Origin: Bacteroidia bacterium
GTDB taxonomy: Bacteria; Bacteroidota; Bacteroidia; Bacteroidales; GWA2-32-17
Assembly: GCA_016218155.1 (NCBI GenBank)
Contig: JACREQ010000076.1
Location: 1-64,000 of the forward strand
DNA length: 64,000 bases
Direction of reading: 5' to 3'
The notes below the pieces were generated by a model. It saw nothing but the letters and a program-made list of their open reading frames with translations. It searched no databases and was not told the origin of the DNA. Both the position numbers and the translations under genes were made by a program. Below, piece after piece: positions 46,625-53,839 of this stretch. Each line of letters begins with the position of its first letter. Positions within the stretch are counted from its first letter, which is position 1.

Positions 46625-47376
46625 TGACAAATAAAAAAACATATTTTTTATCAGATGCACACCTTGGTTTACCTAACCACGATAAGAGCCTTGTACGCGA
46701 AAAACTTCTGGTAAAATGGCTTGACGAAATTAAACATGATGCTGAAGAAATTTATCTGGTAGGCGATATTTTCGATTTCTGGTTTGAGCATAAAAGAGTA
46801 GTTCCTAAAGGGTTTACGCGTTTTCTTGGGAAACTCTCAGAGATTTGCGATAGTGGCATTCCTGTTCACTATTTTACAGGTAACCATGATTTATGGATAT
46901 TTAATTATCTTGATAAAGAAACAGGTGTAATTTTACACAGAGAAAAATATATTCGCGAAATTAATGGTAAGCGTTTTTTAATTGCACATGGCGATGCACT
47001 TGGTCCGAACGATACCGGGTTTAAAATTTTAAAGAAAATCTTTTTAAATAAAATAGTTCAATGGTTCTTTAAACGACTGCACCCAAATTTTACCATGTGG
47101 ATTGGAATTAACTGGTCACAGGGAAGCAGACATTATGATAAATCCGATAACCTTAAATTTCTTGGCGAACATAAAGAACGCTTAATTGCATATGCAAAAA
47201 GAAAACTGGAAAAAGAACATTTTGATTTCTTTGTATTCGGACACAGACATGTTCCATATGAATTTCAATTAAAAGAAAATTCAAAATTCGTTAATCTTGG
47301 TGACTGGATTTCTAATTTCAGTTATGCTGTTTTTGATGGCAAAGAACTGAATTTAAAGTATTACAAGAAAGATTAA
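46624..47376 (+). CDS. lpxH: UDP-2,3-diacylglucosamine diphosphatase
   Basis: 250 residues, of the calcineurin-like phosphatase fold. Metal-binding motifs are in order: SDAHLG (DxH, near 10), GDIFDFW (GDxxD), FTGNHDLW (GNHD), AHGDALG and FGHRHVP (GHxH). It hydrolyses UDP-diacylglucosamine to lipid X in lipid A synthesis. The ATG shares its A with the TAA stop of the M1 peptidase gene, so the two are coupled. Confidence 0.92.
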   Translation: MTNKKTYFLSDAHLGLPNHDKSLVREKLLVKWLDEIKHDAEEIYLVGDIFDFWFEHKRVVPKGFTRFLGKLSEICDSGIPVHYFTGNHDLWIFNYLDKETGVILHREKYIREINGKRFLIAHGDALGPNDTGFKILKKIFLNKIVQWFFKRLHPNFTMWIGINWSQGSRHYDKSDNLKFLGEHKERLIAYAKRKLEKEHFDFFVFGHRHVPYEFQLKENSKFVNLGDWISNFSYAVFDGKELNLKYYKKD

Positions 47377-47403
47377 ATTTATTTTCTGTTTACACATTGT
47401 TTT

Positions 47404-47488
47404 TTGTCATTCAGAATGAAGTGTAACGAAATGAAGAATCTAGTGTAGGTATTACACACTAGATTCTTCGCTTCGCTCTGAATGACAA
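47404..47488. repeat. 85-base inverted-repeat element
   Basis: The 12-bp termini TTGTCATTCAGA (47404-47415) and TCTGAATGACAA (47477-47488) are perfect inverted repeats. Inside, GAAGAATCTAGTGT (47433-47446) pairs perfectly with ACACTAGATTCTTC (47456-47469). The right half and the following GTGTTTTGTCATCCTGTCCGC segment recur nearly unchanged at 50133-50190. No coding capacity. Confidence 0.75.
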
Positions 47489-47496
47489 TAGTGTGT

Positions 47497-47566
47497 TTTG
47501 TCATCCTGTCCGCCGCGGCGGAGAAGCATAGCGTCCGCCGCGGCGGACGCTATGAATGACAGGAAA
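47497..47566. repeat. GC-rich palindromic repeat
   Basis: Starts at TTTTGTCATCCTGTCC and ends at GAATGACAGG. The 26-base segment 47528-47553 is a perfect palindrome centred on CCGCCGCGGCGG. The same CCGCCGCGGCGG core recurs at about 50083 and 53540. Confidence 0.7.
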
Positions 47567-47570
47567 TAAA

Positions 47571-47594
47571 AAAGCCCCGCATTTGCAGGGCTTT
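47571..47594 (-). terminator. Terminator of the first T9SS paralogue
   Basis: Minus-strand stem AAAGCCCTGC/GCGGGGCTTT with loop AAAT is followed by T-rich sequence. One G-U pair. It is nearly identical to the terminator of the sister gene at 50419-50442. Confidence 0.88.
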
Positions 47595-47615
47595 CAGTTT
47601 ATTATAACAAATTGT

Positions 47616-49661
47616 TTATTCAACAATCATTTTCTTTGTTATTTTTTCTGTACCTGCTGTTACTGTATAGAAATAAATTCCACTGTTTAAACTTGCAGTA
47701 TTTAAATTAATGCTATGATTTCCTGCAGCTAAAATACCTTTATCTATTTTAGAGACTAATTGTCCCACCAAGTTGGTAATTTCTACAGTAACATTTGAAG
47801 TTTCAGTTAAAGTAACTTTTATACTCGTTGCTCCATTTGCAGGGTTTGGATAGTTTTGAGAAACTGAAAATTTATTACTTTCATTATTATTAATTCCTGT
47901 GCAACAAGTCCAACAACACTGACATAATACACCCATATTTGAAGGGAGATAAATTTCTGTGAATTCAGATTCATCAAATGTTGCATCAGTTATAAAATAT
48001 TCAATTTGTGCTGCATCAGCATTAGAACCGGCATCGCCAGCCACATCAATATAAGTCATTGCAATTGAATATGTGCTCCCTTGTTTTTTAACAACATCAG
48101 CTGTATTCACATAAAAATATAAACCACCATCAAGTGGATCTACAAAATTCTTTGATAGCGTAGCCATATTTGTTTGTATATTCCACGCACGACTCTTTAT
48201 ATATGGAGAAATATTTTCTGCTCCGTATGATGGGTCAGTATCTGTCCATGTGTAAAAAATAACATTACCATCAGCACTTCGTGACACATTAATAAAATGC
48301 TCGTAACCTACATTTGGTGGTGGAGAGGTAGTAAAAGCGGCACCACTTGCATCTTCAACAACTGTAGAATAAATCTGGTCAATAAAACGAACATCCCAAA
48401 GTTGTGTTTGCCAATCATAAATAGCGTCAAATAAGAATTTTGGATGACTTGCATATGAATAACCTGTAGAATCTTCAACACCTACATAGTTTGAATAATA
48501 ACCTTCGATAATAGCTGCCATATGTAAATTACCATTAGCATCAACAACACCTGGAAGTGTATTGTCATCTAAAGTAGATCCTGCATTAAAAAATGGTCTG
48601 TATTCTAAAGTACCGGCACCTGTTACTGAAGCCATAGTTGGCCATATTGAGTCAGTTAAATTAGTTAAATGATCCCAGCATGCAAAAGGTGTTATTGTTT
48701 GATATGTTAAACCACCATCAGTGGTTCTAGCTATTTGTGGAAGCTGTGCTCCCTGAAAATATTTCATAGTAGAATCTATTCCTACACAAAAGGCATAACC
48801 TATAAGACCATCGCTAGCCCATGCCTGATTCCATGCAAAATTTGCATCAACAGCACCACCGCTAAATATACGTGAACCCCATAATCTTGTAATTTGTGTT
48901 GGTGTTAACGACCAGTCAAAAGCATTAGTAGTTGAATTAAAAATACCATTTCTGACTTTAACATAAGGCAAATAGTTAGTTCCATCATCATCCTGAGAAA
49001 GTATATGAAGATTACCATTTCCACCCGATAAATTAATAGTTTCCAAACCTGTTTCTGGTGCAACAAGAGGGTGGTAAAAATTACTCAAAAGAGTTTTATC
49101 TAGTCTTTCTGAATGAAAATAAGTATCTGTCCAACTTGTACTACCTGTTACCGGGCCACAAATTACAGCAAAAGCATTATGAAAATCTGTATTACCTGCA
49201 GGGTTATAAATAACTCCGTTTGGATAACGACGTAAATGCGTTCCATCATTTACAAAAACTACAGAATCAGTATTTGCAGTAAATTGCCCTATACCGTCTA
49301 CGGCAAACCAATCTGTTGAAAATTTGCAGCGTATATCGGCACCACTACCACCCCAAGCTCCACCTGCACGGTGAGTAAACATTACAGTATTAGTTGCAGG
49401 ATCATAATCTAAACAGTTTGTCTTTGTAATTACAAAGCCAAAAAGGTTTACGGAAGTTCCAATCTTAACAGGATTAACAGATTTTTTCTTTGCTCCATTG
49501 GGTTTTAATAATAACGGAGTATAGGGCACATCCATCCCTACAACATTTTTAGAAATCTCTTTATTTTGAAAAACAACATTTTTGCGAACAGCAAATTTGT
49601 TTTGAGCATAAGTACCAACCATGATACCTATAGCAATAGATAATAGTAATAATTTTTTCAT
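47616..49661 (-). CDS. T9SS-secreted protein, paralogue A
   Basis: 681 residues with a signal peptide (1-19, ending GTYAQ) and a C-terminal type A T9SS sorting domain (about 600-681; SVSQNYPNPANGATSIKV, then LNSGIYFYTVTAG and KKMIVE). The central 550 residues show beta-strand repeats with DDDGTNY and TWTDTDP motifs, recalling beta-propeller sialidase-like proteins, but I recognise no catalytic site. A cysteine cluster CQCCWTCC (about 577-584) just before the sorting domain is absent from the sister gene. It is about 0.8 kb from paralogue B, in the same orientation, with many identical stretches. Confidence 0.87.
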   Translation of the reverse strand: MKKLLLLSIAIGIMVGTYAQNKFAVRKNVVFQNKEISKNVVGMDVPYTPLLLKPNGAKKKSVNPVKIGTSVNLFGFVITKTNCLDYDPATNTVMFTHRAGGAWGGSGADIRCKFSTDWFAVDGIGQFTANTDSVVFVNDGTHLRRYPNGVIYNPAGNTDFHNAFAVICGPVTGSTSWTDTYFHSERLDKTLLSNFYHPLVAPETGLETINLSGGNGNLHILSQDDDGTNYLPYVKVRNGIFNSTTNAFDWSLTPTQITRLWGSRIFSGGAVDANFAWNQAWASDGLIGYAFCVGIDSTMKYFQGAQLPQIARTTDGGLTYQTITPFACWDHLTNLTDSIWPTMASVTGAGTLEYRPFFNAGSTLDDNTLPGVVDANGNLHMAAIIEGYYSNYVGVEDSTGYSYASHPKFLFDAIYDWQTQLWDVRFIDQIYSTVVEDASGAAFTTSPPPNVGYEHFINVSRSADGNVIFYTWTDTDPSYGAENISPYIKSRAWNIQTNMATLSKNFVDPLDGGLYFYVNTADVVKKQGSTYSIAMTYIDVAGDAGSNADAAQIEYFITDATFDESEFTEIYLPSNMGVLCQCCWTCCTGINNNESNKFSVSQNYPNPANGATSIKVTLTETSNVTVEITNLVGQLVSKIDKGILAAGNHSINLNTASLNSGIYFYTVTAGTEKITKKMIVE

Positions 49662-50060
49662 GTTATTTGTTTTTGGTTAATATATATATTTAAATTTATT
49701 ATTCTTAATGCTCTTTAATGTCTTTTATAAGAACAAATAAAAGCATAAATGGTTGCTTGCGAAATTTTATTTTTTTAGAAATAATTTAGCTAGGTTAAAA
49801 ATAACCTTTTATTATACAAATTAAAAACTATACTTTCCTAACAAAGCAACCTAGTATCCTAACAAAGTGTATTAACCTATTATTGTAATTCTAGAAAATT
49901 TACAAAACAATTTATTCTTTGGCATACACCAGAATTAAAAATAAATATGTTTTACTAAAACCTGCGGTTAGTGTCTTTACGAACCACTAAAATATACAAT
50001 ACATATACATACTGTTAACTGTTGGAGATAAAACAATAGTAGCAATATAAATCAGAGTAA
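49662..50060. other. AT-rich intergenic region, no gene seen
   Basis: About 400 bases without a plausible gene. It should hold the promoter of paralogue A, but I find no clear TAnnTTTG box. The inverted repeat GGTTAAAAATAACC occurs near 49795. CCTAACAAAG is repeated directly about 20 bases apart (near 49840 and 49860). ACAATAGTAG (50033-50042) and CTACTATTGT (50065-50074) are a perfect inverted pair at the edge of the repeat cluster. Confidence 0.5.
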
Positions 50061-50077
50061 CATTCTACTATTGTCAC

Positions 50078-50190
50078 TCTGTCCGCCGCGGCGGAGAAGC
50101 ATAGCGGAATGAAGGATCTGGTTCGAAATACTACACTAGATTCTTCGCTTCGCTCTGAATGACAATAAGGTGTTTTGTCATCCTGTCCGC
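50078..50190. repeat. Repeat block sharing sequence with the 47.4-47.5 kb repeats
   Basis: Begins with CTGTCCGCCGCGGCGGAGAA and contains ACACTAGATTCTTCGCTTCG (from 50133) running to GTCATCCTGTCC, almost the same as 47456-47515. It is interrupted by the 186-base element starting at 50197. The GC-rich palindrome continues beyond that element as GTCGCGGCGGAC (50384-50395). Confidence 0.65.
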
Positions 50191-50196
50191 TGCGAC

Positions 50197-50382
50197 CAAT
50201 GTCATTGACTTAAGCTAAAACTCCCTGTAGTTCTCGATTGAACTCGAACTAGCATTCTTGCTTGTTCCTCAGCCGCAGAGCGGCTGAGGAACAATTTCTA
50301 TTTGCAACTTCGAGTAGCAAAGCGTATCGAGAAGTAAGCAAATAGATTAACAAAATTACATTTTCATAAGTCAATGACATTG
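50197..50382. mobile_element. MITE-like non-coding element, complete copy
   Basis: 186 bases bounded by perfect 16-bp terminal inverted repeats (CAATGTCATTGACTTA at the left, its complement at 50367-50382). A central hairpin (50262-50294) has a 15-bp stem with loop AGA. A second inverted pair CTATTTGC/GCAAATAG lies in the right half. It has no transposase and splits a GC-rich palindrome at its centre. A 98%-identical but truncated copy lies at 53645-53769. These are the marks of a miniature inverted-repeat transposable element, or a structured RNA-coding repeat. Confidence 0.65.
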
Positions 50383-50418
50383 CCGTCGCGGCGGACGTTC
50401 TGAATGACAGGAAATAAA

Positions 50419-50442
50419 AAAGCCCCGCATTTGCGGGGCTTT
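50419..50442 (-). terminator. Terminator of the second T9SS paralogue
   Basis: AAAGCCCCGC/GCGGGGCTTT is a perfect 10-bp stem with loop ATTT/AAAT, followed on the minus strand by a T-rich run, just after the stop of paralogue B. Confidence 0.9.
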
Positions 50443-50463
50443 CAGTTTATTATAACAAATTGT

Positions 50464-52467
50464 TTATTCAACAATCATTTTCTTTGTTATTTTTTGTGTA
50501 CCAGCTGTTACAGTATAGAAATAAATTCCACTGTTTAAGTTAGCAACGTTTAAATTAATACCGTGGCTACCTGCAGCTAAACGACCTTTATCAACTTTAG
50601 AAACTAATTGACCAACCATGTTGGTAATTTCTACAGCAACATTAGAAGTTTCAGCTAAAGTAACTTTAATATTTGTAATTCCATTTACTGGGTTTGGATA
50701 GTTTTGTGAAACAGACATTGTGTTAACTTCTGTTGAAGGTACACCTGTTAAACAAGGTGATGCTCCAAGTACTAAAGGATCAGAAGCAGGAACAGAAACT
50801 GTAAATTCAGATTCGTCAAAATTCACATCAGTTGCAAAATAAAGAATTTGTGGACCATCACCATTATTTCCACCATCACCAGCAACATCAATATAAGTTA
50901 AGCCAATAGAATAAGTACTGCCATTCTTTGCAGCAATATCAGCTGTATTTACATAATAATATAAACCACCATTAGGATCTGTAAAATTCTTTGAAGCTGT
51001 AGCCATATTGTCTGTAATTCTCCAAGCGCGACCTTTAATATCTGGAACGATATTATCTGTACCATATGAAGGATCTGTATCAGTCCATGTGAAGAAAATC
51101 ACATTACCATCATCACTACGAGAAACATTAATATAATGCTCCCAACCCATGTTACCTGATGAAGAAACAACTGCTGCGCCATTATCATCAAGAACAACTG
51201 CTGAATTAATTACATCAATAAAACGAACATCCCAAAGTTGTGTTTGCCAATCATAAATTACATCAAATAAGAATTTTGGATGATTTGTATATGAATAACC
51301 TGTAGAATCTTCAACACCTACGTAGTTTGAATAATAACCTTCGATAATAGCTGCCATATGTAAATTACCGTTTGCATCAACAACACCTGGAAGTGTATTA
51401 TCATCCAAAGTTGAACCAGCGTTAAAGAATGGTCTGTATTCTAAAGTACCGCCACCTGTTACTGAAGCCATTGTTGGCCAGATAGAGTCAGTTAAATTAG
51501 TTAAAGCATCAAAACAAGCAAAAGGAGCTAAAGTCTGATATGTTACACCACCATCAACTGTTCTCCAGATTTGTGGAAGCTGGGCACCCTGAAAATGTTT
51601 CATTGTAGAGTCAATACCAGTACAGAAAGCATAACCAGTCATTCCGTCGTTTGCCCAAGCCTGATTCCATGCATAGTCAGCATCAGAAGCACCATTACCA
51701 AATATACGTTTACCAAATAATCTTCCTAATTGTGTTTGTACCAATGACCAGTCAAAAGCATTTGTTGTTGTATTAAATACACCTTTTCTAACTTTTACAT
51801 ATGGGAAATAATTTGTACCATCATCATCTTGTGATTGCATATAAACATTACCATTTCCACCTGATAAATTGGTTCTTTCTAAAGCTGTATAAGGAGCTAC
51901 TATTGGAATATAATTAGTATCCAAAAGTGTTGCGTCTAATTTTTGTGAACAATAGTAATTATGTCCAAATGCAGACATTAAAAGTGGTCCACCAACTACA
52001 GCAAAAGCATTGTCTACGTTTGTATTTCCAGCAGGATTATAAATAACACCACTTGGATAACGATAAAAATGAGCTCCTGTGTTTAAGAATAAAACAGAGT
52101 CATGTAAAGTGTTAAACCAGTCTGTAGAAAATTTACATACTAAGTCGCCACTACTACCACCCCATGCACCACCTCTACGGTGAGTAAACATAACAGCATT
52201 TGTAGCTGGATTATAATCTAACCAGTTTTGAGCACCTAAAAGGTAACCAAAAACATTACCTGAAGTTCCAACTTGAACACCATTAAGAGCTTTTGTGTGA
52301 GCTCCGTGAGGTTTTACTGATGGAAGGTAAGGAATATCAACCTCAGCTACATTAGTAACATTTGCTTTTTTAGGAAGCAGGTTATTATTACGAACAGCAA
52401 ATTTGTTTTGAGCAACAGCACCTATTGTGATACCGATTGCCAGAGAAAAAAGTAGTAATCTTTTCAT
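50464..52467 (-). CDS. T9SS-secreted protein, paralogue B
   Basis: 667 residues with a signal peptide (1-19, ending GAVAQ) and a C-terminal type A T9SS sorting domain (about 585-667; SVSQNYPNPVNGITNIKV, LNSGIYFYTVTAG, KKMIVE). It is a clear tandem paralogue of the gene at 47616-49661. A central block of about 90 residues (starting LTNLTDSIWPTMASVTG) is almost identical in both, while the flanks have diverged. A promoter with both Bacteroidota boxes lies at 52511-52540. The two proteins are likely surface or secreted and differ mainly in the N-terminal third and in the cysteine cluster. Confidence 0.87.
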   Translation of the reverse strand: MKRLLLFSLAIGITIGAVAQNKFAVRNNNLLPKKANVTNVAEVDIPYLPSVKPHGAHTKALNGVQVGTSGNVFGYLLGAQNWLDYNPATNAVMFTHRRGGAWGGSSGDLVCKFSTDWFNTLHDSVLFLNTGAHFYRYPSGVIYNPAGNTNVDNAFAVVGGPLLMSAFGHNYYCSQKLDATLLDTNYIPIVAPYTALERTNLSGGNGNVYMQSQDDDGTNYFPYVKVRKGVFNTTTNAFDWSLVQTQLGRLFGKRIFGNGASDADYAWNQAWANDGMTGYAFCTGIDSTMKHFQGAQLPQIWRTVDGGVTYQTLAPFACFDALTNLTDSIWPTMASVTGGGTLEYRPFFNAGSTLDDNTLPGVVDANGNLHMAAIIEGYYSNYVGVEDSTGYSYTNHPKFLFDVIYDWQTQLWDVRFIDVINSAVVLDDNGAAVVSSSGNMGWEHYINVSRSDDGNVIFFTWTDTDPSYGTDNIVPDIKGRAWRITDNMATASKNFTDPNGGLYYYVNTADIAAKNGSTYSIGLTYIDVAGDGGNNGDGPQILYFATDVNFDESEFTVSVPASDPLVLGASPCLTGVPSTEVNTMSVSQNYPNPVNGITNIKVTLAETSNVAVEITNMVGQLVSKVDKGRLAAGSHGINLNVANLNSGIYFYTVTAGTQKITKKMIVE

Positions 52468-52510
52468 TTTAATGGATTTTAGTTAAACAATTGATTCGTT
52501 TGTTTAGCAG

Positions 52511-52540
52511 CAAATTTAAGAATAAAATGTCAGAAACAAA
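52511..52540 (-). promoter_or_regulatory. Promoter of paralogue B
   Basis: On the minus strand TTTG (52537-52540) and TAAATTTG (52511-52518) are separated by 18 bases, matching the Bacteroidota -33/-7 pair. The gene starts at 52467, giving a leader of about 40 bases. Confidence 0.65.
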
Positions 52541-52641
52541 AAAATTCTTAAAAAAACGCTTCATATTTGAACATATGACTAATAAAAGCGAATTTAGGTT
52601 GCATTAAAAATAATTTTTATGTTTTATAATTTAAATTAACT

Positions 52642-52660
52642 ACAAATACTCTATATTTGT
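52642..52660. promoter_or_regulatory. Candidate Crp/Fnr autoregulatory site
   Basis: ACAAATA-CTCTA-TATTTGT is a perfect 7-bp inverted repeat of 19 bases. It overlaps TATATTTG (52652-52659), a TAnnTTTG -7 element for the gene starting at 52696. A regulator bound here would block its own promoter. Confidence 0.45.
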
Positions 52661-52695
52661 GGTATAAAATAAGGAATTATAGCTATAATTATATA

Positions 52696-53397
52696 ATGAA
52701 AACATATAAAAACCAGATTTGTAACTGTATTGACAACCCCACGTCAATATTTGGCAAACTTCCAAAAAGTCAGATTGACTTTTTGAGACAGCACCATTCC
52801 TGTATAGGATATAAGAAAAATGAAATTATTTATCGCGAAGGTGATAAACCTACCGGATTAATCAGTTTATCCGAAGGAAAAGTAAAATTATTTAAAGAAG
52901 GTGTAGGCGGTCGCGAGCAAATCGTTAGACTTGCAAGACCTGTTGGGTTTATTGGTTATCGCGCGCTTTTTGCCGAAGAAAATTATCTTGCAACTGCTAT
53001 CACATTAGAAAACAGCTCTGTATGCGTAATCGAGAAAGACGCTTTATTTGAAGTGCTTAACGACAATTCAGAGCTAACAATGATTATTTTAAAATCTTTG
53101 GCTACCGAGCTTGGATTTTCAAACAGCCGTTGTGTAACATTAACTCAAAAACATGTTAGAGGCAGGTTAGCAGAATCTATTCTTGTATTAAAAGACACTT
53201 ATGGTGTTGAAGATGATCAGAAAACTATTAAAGCCCATTTATCACGTGAAGATCTCGCCAGTTTAAGTAATATGACAAATTCTAATGCTATTAGAACTCT
53301 TAGTACTTTTGCTCAGGAAAAAGTTATTGAAATTGATGGTAGAAAAATCAAAATTCTTGATCTTCATCAATTGGAAAAAATTAGTGAATTAGGATAA
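52696..53397 (+). CDS. Crp/Fnr-family transcriptional regulator
   Basis: 233 residues from ATG 52696 (MKTYKNQICN). A GTG at 52657 would lie inside the -7 element, so I reject it. The N-terminal cyclic-nucleotide-binding fold (about 20-140; EIIYREGDKPTGLISLSEGKV) and the C-terminal winged helix (about 150-230; AHLSREDLASLSNMTNSNAIRTL) are typical. It lacks the Fnr cysteine set: only the N-terminal CNC pair (in ICNCID) and scattered cysteines are present, so an iron-sulfur sensor is possible but not shown. It may control the neighbouring T9SS paralogues. Confidence 0.92.
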   Translation: MKTYKNQICNCIDNPTSIFGKLPKSQIDFLRQHHSCIGYKKNEIIYREGDKPTGLISLSEGKVKLFKEGVGGREQIVRLARPVGFIGYRALFAEENYLATAITLENSSVCVIEKDALFEVLNDNSELTMIILKSLATELGFSNSRCVTLTQKHVRGRLAESILVLKDTYGVEDDQKTIKAHLSREDLASLSNMTNSNAIRTLSTFAQEKVIEIDGRKIKILDLHQLEKISELG

Positions 53398-53418
53398 GCT
53401 ATTAAAACAAATTATAAG

Positions 53419-53446
53419 AAACCCGTTTCAGATCTGAAATGGGTTT
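53419..53446 (+). terminator. Terminator of the Crp/Fnr gene
   Basis: AACCCGTTTCA-GATC-TGAAATGGGTT is an 11-bp stem with one G-U pair, followed by TTTTTGTTTTTTT, 22 bases after the stop. Confidence 0.88.
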
Positions 53447-53530
53447 TTGTTTTTTTAGACCTAACAGGTTTTTGAAGAATTTCTAAATTTTAACGAGAAC
53501 GAACCAAAGAAGATGGATCTCTATATTGTC

Positions 53531-53611
53531 ATGCTTCTACGCCGCGGCGGAGAAGCATCTAATTTGACAATAATCGTAATATTTTCTTGTTTCGTGAGGA
53601 CACGAAACAAG
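53531..53611. repeat. Palindromic intergenic repeats near the Crp/Fnr gene
   Basis: 53531-53558 is a 28-base palindrome with one mismatch (ATGCTTCT ... AGAAGCAT around CGCCGCGGCG). CTTGTTTCGTG-AGGA-CACGAAACAAG (53586-53611) is a perfect 11-bp hairpin. Both are non-coding, and the first shares the CCGCGGCGG core of the other repeats. Confidence 0.6.
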
Positions 53612-53644
53612 GATTGAGGATATTGTCATGCTGATTTGCGGCAG

Positions 53645-53769
53645 CAATGTCATTGACTTAAGCTAAAACTCCCTTTAGTTCTCGATTGAACTCGAACTAA
53701 CATTCTAGCTTGTTCCTCAGCCGCAGAGCGGCTGAGGAACAATTTCTATTTGCAACTTCGAGTAGCAAA
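53645..53769. mobile_element. MITE-like element, truncated copy
   Basis: 125 bases that align without gaps to 50197-50321 with three differences. It keeps the left terminal repeat CAATGTCATTGACTTA and the central AGCCGCAGAGCGGCT hairpin, but ends abruptly before the right third, so the right terminal repeat is missing. Confidence 0.65.
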
Positions 53770-53789
53770 CAACTAAGAAATAAAATAAA

Positions 53790-53817
53790 AAAGCCGCTTC
53801 AAAATTGAAGCGGCTTT
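53790..53817 (-). terminator. Terminator of hppA
   Basis: AAAGCCGCTTC/GAAGCGGCTTT, an 11-bp stem with a 6-base loop, is followed on the minus strand by TTTTTATTTTATTT, 23 bases after the hppA stop codon. Confidence 0.9.
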
Positions 53818-53839
53818 AATAATATAATCTAAACGAATA

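Noticed and set aside
52657-52695. GTG start for the Crp/Fnr gene
   Set aside because: The GTG is inside the -7 promoter element and palindrome; ATG 52696 starts a family-like N-terminus.
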